DNA from: Demequina rhizosphaerae
Lineage (GTDB): Bacteria > Actinomycetota > Actinomycetes > Actinomycetales > Demequinaceae
Length of the DNA: 64,000 nucleotides
NCBI RefSeq assembly: GCF_000971255.1
Contig: NZ_BBMC01000002.1
Coordinates: 496,001-560,000, forward strand
Reading direction: 5' to 3'
This document shows, piece by piece, positions 34,643-44,271 of the stretch; within the stretch, counting starts at the first letter, position 1, and each line of letters starts with the position of its first letter. Under the pieces are notes generated by a model. It was not told where the DNA came from, ran no database searches, and worked only from the letters and a program-made list of their open reading frames with translations. Position numbers and translations under genes: made by a program.

Positions 34643-35741
34643 CCTGGCGCTCCTCGGCGTCGGTCTCGACGGGAGCCTCGTCCGTCACGGTCTCCTCGAC
34701 GGTGGCCTCGGCCTCCGGCTCGGCGACGTCCGCGGACTCCACCTCCGCGGCCGGGGTCTCCTCGGCGGGAGCCTCAGCCTCCGCCTCGGCGACGTCCGCG
34801 GACTCCGCCTCCGCGGCCGGGGTCTCCTCGATGGGAGCCTCCTGGGTCTCCGGCTCGGCGACGTCCCCCGCGGGAGCCTCCGCCGCATCGTCCTGAGCCT
34901 CATCCTGCGGCTCGGCGTCGGCGGGTGCCTCGTCGGCGGCCTCCACCTCAGCCTCAGCCTCGGCCTCTGCTTCCGGCTCCGGCTCCGGCTCCGGCTCGAC
35001 CGTCATGTCGAGCTCGACGGCCACCTCGTTCTCGAAGACCGGGTCGGTCTCGGGCCACTGGGTGGCGCCGCGCTCGACGTCGGTCTCGGAGTGGGCGCCG
35101 CAGCCGTGGTCGACGCTCACGACGCGGCCGTCGTCCGGCGACCACTCGTTCGAGCACGCGCCGAAGCGCATGCGCATCGAGCCCGCGAGCGGGATGAAGA
35201 AGGCGCAGGTCGAGCACGGCGAGGCCGAGGCGATCGCCGAGGCCGCGGTGGGGCCGTGCGAGCCGCGGTACCAGCGGTCGGCGACGTCGGCGCGGCCTTC
35301 GGGGCCGAGCACGCGCGGGCGGCCCAGGCCGAGCTCCCAGTTGGCGAGACGGTCCTCGTCCTCGTCGCCGGCGGACTCGAAGCCCTGCACGAGGCGCGCG
35401 TCGTCGGGGATGTACGGCAGCACCATCGAGGGCTCGAGGTCGCCGGGGCGCACGCGGTCCGCCCACGGCACCCAGACCGGGGCGAGCAGCGCATCGTCCG
35501 CGGGCACGAGGTGCGCCTCGCACACGGTGGCCGCCTTCTGGCGCGGCGCGCGCGCGACGGTGACGGACCAGACCCAGCCGCGGTAGCCGGGCATCGTGCA
35601 CGCGAAGAGGTGCGTGACGAGGCGGTCCTCCTCGACGACGGCGCGGAGGTGGTCGCCGACGAGACCCGCGTCGCCCGCCGTCTCCACGGCGGCGTCGCGG
35701 GCGGTCTCGACGGCCTCGACGAGCACGGCGTCCTTGGCCAT
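34635..35741 (-). CDS. DUF3027 protein with long acidic repetitive tail
   Basis: 368 residues. The first ~240 match DUF3027: KDAVLVEAVETARDAA, DRLVTHLFACTMPGYRGWVWSVTVARAPR, LLAPVWVPWADRVRPGDL, and a Cys/His-bearing C-terminal part (SPCSTCAFFIPL, FGACSNEWSPDDGRVVSVDHGCGAH) that could bind metal. The last ~125 residues are Glu/Ala/Pro-rich with an imperfect 22-residue duplication. Function unknown; it is an Actinobacteria-specific family and regularly follows a cold-shock gene as here (TGATG overlap at 35741), suggesting an RNA or transcription role. Confidence 0.85.
   Translation of the reverse strand: MAKDAVLVEAVETARDAAVETAGDAGLVGDHLRAVVEEDRLVTHLFACTMPGYRGWVWSVTVARAPRQKAATVCEAHLVPADDALLAPVWVPWADRVRPGDLEPSMVLPYIPDDARLVQGFESAGDEDEDRLANWELGLGRPRVLGPEGRADVADRWYRGSHGPTAASAIASASPCSTCAFFIPLAGSMRMRFGACSNEWSPDDGRVVSVDHGCGAHSETDVERGATQWPETDPVFENEVAVELDMTVEPEPEPEPEAEAEAEAEVEAADEAPADAEPQDEAQDDAAEAPAGDVAEPETQEAPIEETPAAEAESADVAEAEAEAPAEETPAAEVESADVAEPEAEATVEETVTDEAPVETDAEERQAD
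34690..34850 (-). repeat. In-gene tandem repeat in the acidic tail of the DUF3027 protein
   Basis: A 66-base unit (about 22 residues, EETPAAE...SADVAE) occurs twice nearly identically, with two further degenerate partial units on either side. Such arrays vary in length between strains by slippage. Confidence 0.65.
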
Positions 35742-36121
35742 CAGACGTCCAGCTGGTCCGCGACGGCACGCAGCACGGCGGCCACCTGCTTGCCCTTGGC
35801 GGGCTCGGGGTAGCGGCCCTTGCGGAGCGTGTTCGAGACGCCGTCGAGCATCTTGATGAGGTCCTCGACGATCACGGTCATCTGGTCCGCGGGCATGCGC
35901 TGGTTCGCCGCGACGGACGGCGCCGGCTCGAGCACGGTGACGTTGAGGGCGGAGGGACCGCGGCGGCCGTCGGCCACCGAGTAGTCGACCTTCGCGCCCG
36001 GCTTCACGGTGGTGCCGGCGGGCAGGGCCGAGGCGTGGAGGAAGACCTCCGAGCCGTCCTCGCTCGCGATGAATCCGAACCCCTTGTCGGAGTCGAACCA
36101 CTTCACCTTTCCAGTGGGCAC
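35741..36121 (-). CDS. Cold-shock domain protein with C-terminal extension
   Basis: 126 residues from a GTG at 36121 (GAGG five bases upstream); an ATG at 36139 is less likely. Residues 1-65 are a cold-shock domain with RNP-1-like KGFGFIASEDG and RNP-2-like VFLHASAL. The remaining ~60 residues are a helical extension unlike classical CspA. It binds single-stranded nucleic acid. Forms an operon with the DUF3027 gene. Two 10-mer-related copies in inverted order lie about 95 bases upstream. Confidence 0.88.
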   Translation of the reverse strand: MPTGKVKWFDSDKGFGFIASEDGSEVFLHASALPAGTTVKPGAKVDYSVADGRRGPSALNVTVLEPAPSVAANQRMPADQMTVIVEDLIKMLDGVSNTLRKGRYPEPAKGKQVAAVLRAVADQLDV

Positions 36122-36215
36122 ATCTACCTCGTTCGTCATGCGGGCACCGCGGCTCGGTGCCCCGAACGATTCTAGCCGGACCGTGCGACGGCGGGCCCCG
36201 GCGCACGCCCGGAGG

Positions 36216-36243
36216 GGCGCATCGTGCCGCGGGACGATGCGCC
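36216..36243. repeat. Inverted pair of the 10-mer (36216-36243)
   Basis: GGCGCATCGT and ACGATGCGCC form perfect 10-bp arms around 8 bases in the divergent spacer between the cold-shock gene and the HD hydrolase gene. A further near copy follows at 36264. The 248-base gap 36122-36369 holds these and no gene. Confidence 0.8.
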
Positions 36244-36369
36244 GTTTGAGGCACGTTCACACGGAGACGATGCGCGGCCTCGGGGACTCGCGAGAGCGCT
36301 CTTTGCGCGGGGAGGGGTGATGTGGGCAGACTGGAGGGGTTGGGAGTCCCCGAAACAGTCGAGGTGAAG

Positions 36370-37080
36370 ATGTCCACGGCCACGACGCCGGCATGGTTGC
36401 TGCCCGCCTTCGTGAGGGAGGCGGTCGCGGTGGGGGCTGCCGTGCCCGAGGACGACATTGCGGAGGCGGGCGCGCGCCTGCTGCGCCGCTGGGAGAACCC
36501 GGCCCGCCGCTTCCACGACGTCCGCCACCTCGTCGAGCTGCTCACGCGCGTGGACGAGCTCCAGCAGGAGACGCGCCTGCCCCATTGCGTGAGGCTCGCC
36601 GCCTGGTACCACGGTGCGGTGTTCTCGTCCGACTCCGAGGCGGCGTACGCGCAGCGCGGCGGCGAGGACGAGGACGCGAGCGCGGAGTTCGCGCGGCTCG
36701 AGCTGCGGGACCTGGGCGTGCCGGACGCGAAGATCGACGCCGTCGCGGAGATGGTGAAGGGGCTGTCGCGCCACTCGGCGACGCCGGACACCCCCGACGC
36801 GCAGGTGCTGTCGGACGCGGACCTGGCGATCCTGGCCGCGGACCCGCAGCGCTACAAGACGTACCTCGCGGACGTGCGCGAGGAGTACGCGGAGGTGCCG
36901 GACGACCGGTTCCTGCGCAGCCGCCGCGCGATCGTGGGCAAGCTGCTCGCGCGCAACAGGCTCTACACGACGCCGCTGGGCGCCACGTGGGAGTCGCAGG
37001 CCCGCCAGAACCTCGCCGCCGAGGCCGCGCGCCTCGACAAGAAGATCGCGGCGATGTCCCCGACCGCGGACGCCAGCTGA
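36370..37080 (+). CDS. HD-superfamily metal-dependent hydrolase-like protein (COG4339 type)
   Basis: 236 residues. RRFHDVRHLVELL (first His pair), LAAWYHGAVF (the usual HD is replaced by YH-G in this family), SRHSATPDTPDAQVLSDADLAILAADPQRYKTY (Asp ligands) match COG4339 predicted HD-type phosphohydrolases. The start ATG 36370 follows GAGGTGAAG. The reaction is unknown. It is first of a plus-strand run with the WXG100 and DUF4031 genes, but gaps suggest separate promoters. Confidence 0.8.
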   Translation: MSTATTPAWLLPAFVREAVAVGAAVPEDDIAEAGARLLRRWENPARRFHDVRHLVELLTRVDELQQETRLPHCVRLAAWYHGAVFSSDSEAAYAQRGGEDEDASAEFARLELRDLGVPDAKIDAVAEMVKGLSRHSATPDTPDAQVLSDADLAILAADPQRYKTYLADVREEYAEVPDDRFLRSRRAIVGKLLARNRLYTTPLGATWESQARQNLAAEAARLDKKIAAMSPTADAS

Positions 37081-37133
37081 CCTCTCCCCTCCTCGCGGAC
37101 GGGTGCCCCTCCGACACGGTTGCGGCTGCCTAG

Positions 37134-37170
37134 CCTCGGTGCACCGGCAGGACCACCGGCACCGAGGAGG
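37134..37170 (+). promoter_or_regulatory. 5'-leader hairpin that overlaps the SD of the WXG100 gene
   Basis: CCTCGGTGCACCGG (37134-37147) pairs with CCGGCACCGAGG (37156-37167) with one bulged A. The right arm covers half of the strong SD AGGAGG (37165-37170) that serves ATG 37175. Such folding would limit ribosome access. Confidence 0.5.
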
Positions 37171-37174
37171 AACG

Positions 37175-37462
37175 ATGCAGTACCACGTCGACGCGGCCGA
37201 GGTCTCGGCCGCCTCCGCCCGCGCGGCCCGCTCGGCGGACGCGATCCGCGCCGAGGTCGCGGCGCTCATGGCCCAGCTCGTGGGCCTCGACTCCACCTGG
37301 CAGGGCTCCGCCGCCGCGGCCTTCGCGGACGTGCGCGAGCAGTGGCGCGGGGCCCAGACCCACGTCGAGACCGCGCTCGACGCCATCACCACCGCGCTCG
37401 CCCACGCGGCGCGGTCCTACGAGGAGGCGGAGGCGACGGCGTCGCGGCTGTTCGCGCGGTGA
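37175..37462 (+). CDS. WXG100-family (ESAT-6-like) small protein
   Basis: 95 residues, helical, starting MQYHVDAAEVSAASARAARS, with the central W-x-G turn in STWQGSAAAAF and a second helix rich in Ala/Glu. Length and motif fit WXG100 proteins, which form helical hairpin dimers and are usually exported by type VII secretion. No EccC or other ESX gene is in the window, so it is an orphan here. Start supported by GAGGAGG. Conventional ATG; upstream open frame ignored. Confidence 0.82.
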   Translation: MQYHVDAAEVSAASARAARSADAIRAEVAALMAQLVGLDSTWQGSAAAAFADVREQWRGAQTHVETALDAITTALAHAARSYEEAEATASRLFAR

Positions 37463-37500
37463 CCGCCCGAGCGGAGGTGGGCGACGCCTAGTCTCGAGGG

Positions 37501-37770
37501 ATGATCCTCCTCGACCCGCCGCTGTGGCCCAACCACGGGCGCGTCTGGGGTCACCTCGTCTCGGACGACTCTTTGGAGGAGCTGCACGCCTTCGCCGCCC
37601 GGGCCGGGATCCCGCCGCGGGCGTTCGACCGCGACCACTACGACTACCCCGAGGAGCGGCGCGAGGCGCTGGTGGCGCTCGGCGCGGTCGAGGTGTCGAC
37701 GCGGGAGCTGATCCGCCGGCTGCGCGCGTCGGGGCTGCGGGTCACGGCGGCGCAGCGGCGCGCGGGCTGA
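37501..37770 (+). CDS. DUF4031 small protein
   Basis: 89 residues: LLDPPLWPNHGRVWGHLVSD, LHAFAARAGIPPRAFDRDHYDYPEERR, typical of DUF4031. Members are widespread and of unknown function; conserved His/Asp/Trp residues are consistent with a small enzyme. No SD stands out before the ATG at 37501 (it follows TAGTCTCGAGGG, a possible weak SD or leaderless start). Single gene. Confidence 0.85.
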   Translation: MILLDPPLWPNHGRVWGHLVSDDSLEELHAFAARAGIPPRAFDRDHYDYPEERREALVALGAVEVSTRELIRRLRASGLRVTAAQRRAG

Positions 37771-37851
37771 CGCACACGCGCCCTCGCGCTCGACCCAGCA
37801 CCCTCCCCACCCTCACCCGCAGGCCCAGCCCCACTCCCACCCCTAGCGCTA

Positions 37852-37867
37852 ATTGACATGTGTCAAT
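37852..37867. promoter_or_regulatory. Operator-like palindrome before the alcohol dehydrogenase
   Basis: ATTGACA-TG-TGTCAAT, 7-bp arms with a 2-base centre, 78 bases before the dehydrogenase ATG. TTGACA of either half could also be a -35 box. The shape fits a TetR- or MerR-type site, but no regulator gene adjoins. The preceding 37771-37850 is a C-rich stretch without gene. Confidence 0.5.
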
Positions 37868-37944
37868 AGTCTGGAGGTTCACGTGACGCGACGAGGCGCA
37901 CGACGGCCGTGCTCCGCCTCGCGCACCCGAGGAGAGGAGACGCC

Positions 37945-38892
37945 ATGCAGGCATGGCAGTTCACCGGCACGCACCAGCCGCTCGCGCTCAACGAGGTCCC
38001 CGACCCCGAGCCCGGACCCGGCGAGGTCGTGCTCGAGGTCAAGGCGGCCGGTCTGTGCCACTCGGACGTGGGCGTCCTCGAGGACGAGGGCTGGCTCGCC
38101 CTGCTTCCGGTCCTGCCCGTGACGATGGGGCACGAGATCGCCGGCGTCGTCACCGCCGTCGGGCAGGGCGTCGAGGGCTACGCGGTCGGCGACCGCGTGG
38201 GCGTCTGCCCCACCGGCGGCTCCGGCGTGGCGCCGGGCTACGGCCGCGACGGCGGCTTCGCCCCGCTCCACCGCGTCCCCGCCGTCGACCTGGTCCGCAT
38301 GCCGGAAGGCCTTCCCTTCGAGCTCGCCGCGGCGGGCACCGACGCCGGCATGACCTCCTATCACGCGATCGCCGCGATCGGCGGGGTGAAGGCCGGCGAC
38401 AAGGTCGCCGTGATCGGGCTCGGCGGGCTCGGTCAGATCGGCGCCCGCATCGCCGTCGTCAAGGGCGCCGACGTCACCGCCGTCGAGATCAACGAGGACG
38501 TGTGGCCGCTGGCGGAGGCGATCGGCGCCTCCCGGGTCGTCAAGGACATCGCGGAGCTCGCGGGCGGCGACTTCGACCTCGTGGTCGACTACGCGGGCTT
38601 CGGCACCACCACCGCCGGCGCGGTGGACGCGATCCGGCGCGACGGCACCATCGTCGTCGTGGGCATGGGCCGCCTCGAGGCCACGATCAACACGCGCGAC
38701 GTCATCCTCAAGCAGGCGCGCATCCTGGGCTCGAACGGCGGCACGCTCGAGGACGTGGCCGAGGTCTACGCGTTGTTCGGCTCCGGCGCGGTCCAGCCGC
38801 AGGTGACGACCATCGGCTTCGACGAGATCCCCGAGGGCATCGAGCGCCTCAAGCGCGGCGAGGTGCGCGGGCGCCTGGTCGCCCTGCTCTAG
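37945..38892 (+). CDS. Zinc-type (MDR) alcohol dehydrogenase lacking the structural zinc lobe
   Basis: 315 residues. Catalytic zinc residues appear in AAGLCHSDVGVLED and MGHEIAGVV; the NAD(P) site is VAVIGLGGLGQIGARIAV. The region that normally carries four structural-zinc cysteines after GDRVGV is replaced by CPTGGSGVAPGYGRDGG, so that lobe is missing. It oxidises an alcohol or reduces an aldehyde; substrate unknown. Start ATG 37945 has GAGGAGAGGAG upstream. An AT-rich palindrome precedes it, suggesting induction. A strong bidirectional terminator follows. Confidence 0.88.
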   Translation: MQAWQFTGTHQPLALNEVPDPEPGPGEVVLEVKAAGLCHSDVGVLEDEGWLALLPVLPVTMGHEIAGVVTAVGQGVEGYAVGDRVGVCPTGGSGVAPGYGRDGGFAPLHRVPAVDLVRMPEGLPFELAAAGTDAGMTSYHAIAAIGGVKAGDKVAVIGLGGLGQIGARIAVVKGADVTAVEINEDVWPLAEAIGASRVVKDIAELAGGDFDLVVDYAGFGTTTAGAVDAIRRDGTIVVVGMGRLEATINTRDVILKQARILGSNGGTLEDVAEVYALFGSGAVQPQVTTIGFDEIPEGIERLKRGEVRGRLVALL

Positions 38893-38920
38893 GCAACCGC
38901 CGCATCGTCCCCGCGCACGA

Positions 38921-38962
38921 CGAAGGCCCCCGCCCCCGGCGAACCGGGGACGGGGGCCTTCG
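38921..38962. terminator. Bidirectional terminator between alcohol dehydrogenase and groEL
   Basis: CGAAGGCCCCCG (38921-38932) and CGGGGGCCTTCG (38951-38962) are perfect 12-bp arms between convergent genes. A 10-mer copy sits 11 bases to the left (38901). Confidence 0.85.
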
Positions 38963-38994
38963 CTCTGGCTTCGTGCGAGAAGCGCGAGACGGGC

Positions 38995-40765
<1,771 letters not shown>

Positions 40766-40773
40766 CGCCGATT

Positions 40774-40800
40774 CTGGCACTCTCCCCCGTCGAGTGCAAA
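40774..40800 (-). promoter_or_regulatory. Second, imperfect CIRCE and groEL promoter
   Basis: CTGGCACTC, nine bases, GAGTGCAAA: a CIRCE variant 8 bases beyond the first. On the minus strand the same bases provide TTGCAC (-35) and CAGAAT (-10) with a 17-base spacer, so HrcA on this copy would cover the promoter. Confidence 0.8.
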
Positions 40801-40876
40801 CGCCGTGGAGTCTGTTCGCCGACGGCGTGGCGCCCATCGTCCGCACCGGGCACGATGCGGCGGCCGGGCGATCCCG

Positions 40877-41488
40877 CTACTGCGAGACGATCTGGACCTC
40901 GATGTCGGCGAGGGTCTCGGTGTCGCCGAACTCGACCGTGTCGATGCCGAGCAGGTCCGCGACCTCCTGGGCGGTGTCGGCGCGCTCCTCGCTGTCGTAG
41001 ATCACGACGTTGGCGGAGGGCGAGCCGGTGAGGTTCGCGGCGGACACGTCGGTGAAGCCGGCGTCGGTGAGGATGCTCGCCTGCTCGCCCGCGAGGCCGG
41101 AGACGCCGGTGCCGTTGAGGACCGCGATCGGCGCGTCGTACGAGATGACGGGCTCGGGCTCGGCGGTCTCGCTGGGCTCGGGCTCGGCGGTCTCGCTGGG
41201 CTCGGTGGTCGCGGAGGCGGAGGCGCTCGGCTCGGCCGTCGCGGAGGCGGACTCGGTCGGCTCGGCCGTGGCCGTCGCGGACGGCGTGGCGGTCGACTCC
41301 GAGCCGCTGCCGGTGTCCCACAGGAACCGCGCGACGCCGAAGGCGAGCAGCCCGGCGACGACGAACACGACGACGGGGACCACGATGATCCACCACCACG
41401 GGCGCGGCGAGCGGTGCACGCCCACAGGCCCGCCGCTCTCGGCGATCTCGTCGAACTCGTCTCGCGGATACTCGTCGGTCACGGGCAC
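40877..41488 (-). CDS. LytR C-terminal domain membrane protein
   Basis: 203 residues. A short acidic cytoplasmic N-terminus, one membrane segment (WWWIIVVPVVVFVVAGLLAFGVA, about 32-54; written here only to locate it), a ~55-residue Ser/Thr/Glu/Pro-rich extracellular linker with repeated SETAEPEP, and a C-terminal LytR_C domain (VLNGTGVSGLAGEQASIL). Such proteins are wall-associated in Actinobacteria; their role is not established. Two GTG starts (41488, 41482) are possible. The upstream DUF3263 gene ends 17 bases away, so they are likely co-transcribed. Confidence 0.85.
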   Translation of the reverse strand: MPVTDEYPRDEFDEIAESGGPVGVHRSPRPWWWIIVVPVVVFVVAGLLAFGVARFLWDTGSGSESTATPSATATAEPTESASATAEPSASASATTEPSETAEPEPSETAEPEPVISYDAPIAVLNGTGVSGLAGEQASILTDAGFTDVSAANLTGSPSANVVIYDSEERADTAQEVADLLGIDTVEFGDTETLADIEVQIVSQ

Positions 41489-41505
41489 ACCCTATCGGTC
41501 GGAGG

Positions 41506-41784
41506 TCACGCGTCCGGGGTGCGGGTCGCACGGCCGCGGCCCCGCGGCGCACGCATGCGGCGCAGCCGCTGCACGAGCACCGGGTCGTGGGCGAGCGCCG
41601 CGGGATCGTCGACGAGCGAGTTGAGCACCTGGTAGTACTGCGTCGCGGTGAGACCGAAGCGGTCGCGGATGGCGTCCTCCTTGGCACCCGCGAAGCGCCA
41701 CCAGCCCCGCTCGAAGGACAGGATGTCGGCGTCGCGCTCGCTCAGCGCGGCCTGCTCGACCGCCGCTGCGGCACCGGCGTCCAT
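41506..41784 (-). CDS. DUF3263 protein
   Basis: 92 residues: LSERDADILSFERGWWRFAGAK, EDAIRDRFGLTATQYYQVLNSLVD, VLVQRLRRMRAPRGRGR. This is the DUF3263 signature, an actinobacterial helix-turn-helix-like small protein with a basic tail. Function unknown. ATG 41784 follows GAGGGGGACGG. It is divergent from ung and precedes the LytR_C gene. Confidence 0.85.
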   Translation of the reverse strand: MDAGAAAAVEQAALSERDADILSFERGWWRFAGAKEDAIRDRFGLTATQYYQVLNSLVDDPAALAHDPVLVQRLRRMRAPRGRGRATRTPDA

Positions 41785-41895
41785 CCGTCCCCCTCTCGTC
41801 GTGGGCTCCACCCTAACCGCGCGCACGCGGCCGTCCGCACAGGCACGCGGCGCCCCGGCCGGGCCCGCGCATCGTCCCCTCGCTAGGGTGGCGGC

Positions 41896-42582
41896 GTGGA
41901 CGATGCGTGGCGCACCCGGGTGGCCCCCGATTGGGTCGGGATCCTCTCTCCCGCGGAGCCGACGCTGGCCGGCCTCGGCGACTTCCTGCGCGACGAGGTC
42001 GAGGCGGGGCACGGCTACCTGCCCGCCCCCGACGCGGTCCTGCGGGCCTTCACGCTGCCGCTCGCGGACGTGCGCGTGCTGCTGGTCGGGCAGGACCCGT
42101 ACCCGACGCCCGGCGACCCGGTGGGGCTGAGCTTCTCGGTGCCGCCCGGGCACCCGATGCCGCGCTCGCTGGTCAACGTCGCGCGCGAGCTGCGCGACGA
42201 CACCGGCGAGGAGCTGACGTCCGGCGACCTCACGCACTGGCACGACCAGGGCGTCATGCTGCTCAACCGCGTGCTCACCGTGCGGCCGGGCGAGACGGGC
42301 TCGCATCGCCGGCGCGGGTGGGAGGAGATCACGCGGCTCGCGATCGAGGCGCTGGCCGAGCGCGGCGGGCCGCTCGTGGCGATCCTGTGGGGGCGGGACG
42401 CGCAGGCGCTGGGGCCGCTGCTCGGGGACGTGCCGCGCGTCGAGTCGGCCCATCCGAGCCCGCTGAGCGCGTCGCGCGGCTTCTTCGGCTCGCGGCCGTT
42501 CTCACGGGTCAACCGGATGCTCGAGGAGCAGGGCGCCGAGCCGATCCGCTGGGGCACGCCCGCGGGCGACGCGCTGTTCTGA
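41896..42582 (+). CDS. ung: Uracil-DNA glycosylase, family 1
   Basis: 228 residues. Water-activating loop [22 protein letters not shown] (GQDPYP), [16 protein letters not shown], and the Leu-loop [20 protein letters not shown]. Removes uracil from DNA. GTG start at 41896. Codons 2-4 are a 10-mer copy (GAC GAT GCG), and the opposite copy (41868) lies 20 bases upstream, so the gene start is framed by an inverted pair. Confidence 0.96.
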   Translation: MDDAWRTRVAPDWVGILSPAEPTLAGLGDFLRDEVEAGHGYLPAPDAVLRAFTLPLADVRVLLVGQDPYPTPGDPVGLSFSVPPGHPMPRSLVNVARELRDDTGEELTSGDLTHWHDQGVMLLNRVLTVRPGETGSHRRRGWEEITRLAIEALAERGGPLVAILWGRDAQALGPLLGDVPRVESAHPSPLSASRGFFGSRPFSRVNRMLEEQGAEPIRWGTPAGDALF

Positions 42583-42638
42583 CCCGCCCCGCCTTTGTCC
42601 GGCCGGGACGGCGGGTGGGGCTGCCCCGGAGGGAGTGG

Positions 42639-42711
42639 AGCTGGCAGCGGGACTCGAACCCGCAACCTTCGCTTTACAAGAGCGCTGCGCTACCGATTGC
42701 GCCATGCCAGC
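42639..42711 (-). tRNA. tRNA-Thr (anticodon TGT)
   Basis: 73 bases on the minus strand: acceptor GCTGGCA/TGCCAGC, D-arm GGCGCAATCGGTAGCGC, anticodon loop CTTGTAA (anticodon TGT) and T-arm GGGTTCGAGTCCC. CCA not encoded. Confidence 0.95.
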
Positions 42712-42802
42712 CTGCGGCGGCCAGGATACCGGGCGGCCACCACGCCCCGGACGCGCGAGCGCCGCACCACCCGGGGGCGATGCGGCGCTCGTGCGGCTCG
42801 GG

Positions 42803-43606
42803 CTAGGAGCCGAGGCTCTGGAGGTACTCCTTGAGGACGCCCTCCTCGAAGTAGTTGACGTCCTCGAGGATCGCGCCGTCCGCGAAGTCGCCGGTCTCGG
42901 ACACGCGCACCGTCGGGGTGCCCTGCATGCCGTCGACCGAGGCCTGCTGCGTCGCCGCGGTGGCCCACTTCTTGAAGTCGGTGTTGTCGAGGTTCGCGAC
43001 CACGTCGTCCGGGATGCCCACGAGGCTGGCGAGGTCGGCGATCTCGTCGTCGGACAGGCCGGTCGTGTTCTCCTCGGGCTGGTTGGCGAACATCGTCGCC
43101 ATGAAGTCGTTGAAGTACTCCGGCGCCTGGTCGGCGACCACGCCCGCGGCGCCCGCGGAGCGGGTCGAGAACTCGGTGCCCGAGCTGAAGCGGTCGAGGA
43201 TCGAGATCGGGTGGTAGTACAGCGCGATCTCGCCGGACTCGCGCAGCTCGTCGAGGTCCTCGGAGTTGATGGCCTCGAAGGTGCCGCAGATCGGGCACAT
43301 GAAGTCGAGGTAGACGTCGACGCGGGTGACGTCGGTCGGGACGTCCTCGCCCACGACCCCGCCGGTGCCCACCGGGATGCCGCCGGTCGCGTCAGCCGCC
43401 GCGGGGGCGGTCGCACCCTCGGCGCCGAGCTCGGGCACCTTGCTCTGGTTGACGATGAAGAAGATGAGGCCCGCGAAGAGCGCGAGGCCCACCACGGAGC
43501 CCGCGATGATCATCATGGTCGTGCGGCGCTCCTGGGCGCGCACCTGCGCCTGCGCCTTGGCCTTGGCGGCCGCGCGCGCGTCGCCCTTGGTGTTCTTGGC
43601 GGACAT
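42803..43606 (-). CDS. Membrane-anchored DsbA-like thioredoxin-fold protein
   Basis: 267 residues. A basic cytoplasmic N-terminus (KAKAQAQVRAQERR), one membrane anchor (MMIIAGSVVGLALFAGLIFF), and an extracellular DsbA/thioredoxin_4 domain with the redox pair in DFMCPICGTFE and a cis-Pro site QGTPTVRVS. It would catalyse disulfide formation in exported proteins. ATG 43606 has GGAGAG upstream. The MauE-like gene lies 54 bases upstream on the same strand; the two probably form an electron-transfer pair. Confidence 0.9.
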   Translation of the reverse strand: MSAKNTKGDARAAAKAKAQAQVRAQERRTTMMIIAGSVVGLALFAGLIFFIVNQSKVPELGAEGATAPAAADATGGIPVGTGGVVGEDVPTDVTRVDVYLDFMCPICGTFEAINSEDLDELRESGEIALYYHPISILDRFSSGTEFSTRSAGAAGVVADQAPEYFNDFMATMFANQPEENTTGLSDDEIADLASLVGIPDDVVANLDNTDFKKWATAATQQASVDGMQGTPTVRVSETGDFADGAILEDVNYFEEGVLKEYLQSLGS

Positions 43607-43660
43607 GGATCTCTCCAGGGGTTCGTAAGTCGGGGTCAGCAGAAATCTAGACGATGCGCG

Positions 43661-44170
43661 TCACGCCGCCCGCATCCACGCGTCGGCCGAGAAGCGCGAA
43701 CGCGGCCAGATGAGCAGGTACGTGCCCAGCGCGATGAAGCCGGCGCGTTCGAGCATGTGCATCGGATAGTTGGTGGTGCCCTCGGCCACGTCGCCGCCGC
43801 CGCCGAAGCAGCCGCAGTCGATGCTCAACCCGTGCGCCCACGCCCAGATCACGCCGGTGACGAAGCCGGCCATCATGACGAGCCACACGATCGCGGACAG
43901 CCGCGTGAAGAGGCCTGCCAGAAGGAAGACGGCGAGCAGGAGCTCGACGAACGGGAGCATCGTGCCCACGAGCGGCACGACGGCCTCGGGCAGGATCCGG
44001 TAGGCGCGCACGGCGATGATCGACTGCGGGATGTCGAGCATCTTGGGCAGGGCGGCCGCGATGAGGATGACGGCCATCGCGACGCGCACGACGAGGCTCA
44101 ACCACTGCTGGACCGTCGTCCATCGCCCGGCGGGCGCCTCGCTCTCGGCCTGGATCGCCTCGGTGCTCAT
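43661..44170 (-). CDS. MauE/DoxX-like membrane protein
   Basis: 169 residues with four membrane segments: WLSLVVRVAMAVILIAAALP, LPEAVVPLVGTMLPFVELLL, AIVWLVMMAGFVTGVIWAWA, and ERAGFIALGTYLLIW. The loop LSIDCGCFGGGGD carries a CxC pair typical of MauE. MauE-type proteins are thought to relay electrons to DsbA-like partners, and one lies next door. ATG 44170 is supported by GAGGAGA. Exact role inferred from the pairing. Confidence 0.85.
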   Translation of the reverse strand: MSTEAIQAESEAPAGRWTTVQQWLSLVVRVAMAVILIAAALPKMLDIPQSIIAVRAYRILPEAVVPLVGTMLPFVELLLAVFLLAGLFTRLSAIVWLVMMAGFVTGVIWAWAHGLSIDCGCFGGGGDVAEGTTNYPMHMLERAGFIALGTYLLIWPRSRFSADAWMRAA

Positions 44171-44271
44171 CGTCGCTCTCCTCGTCTCGCGCACGCCCAC
44201 GGTACCCCCGGCACCGCGTGCCGCCTGCCCGCCCAACGTCCCGACACGGCGGACGGTTCCGGCCCGCGCGC

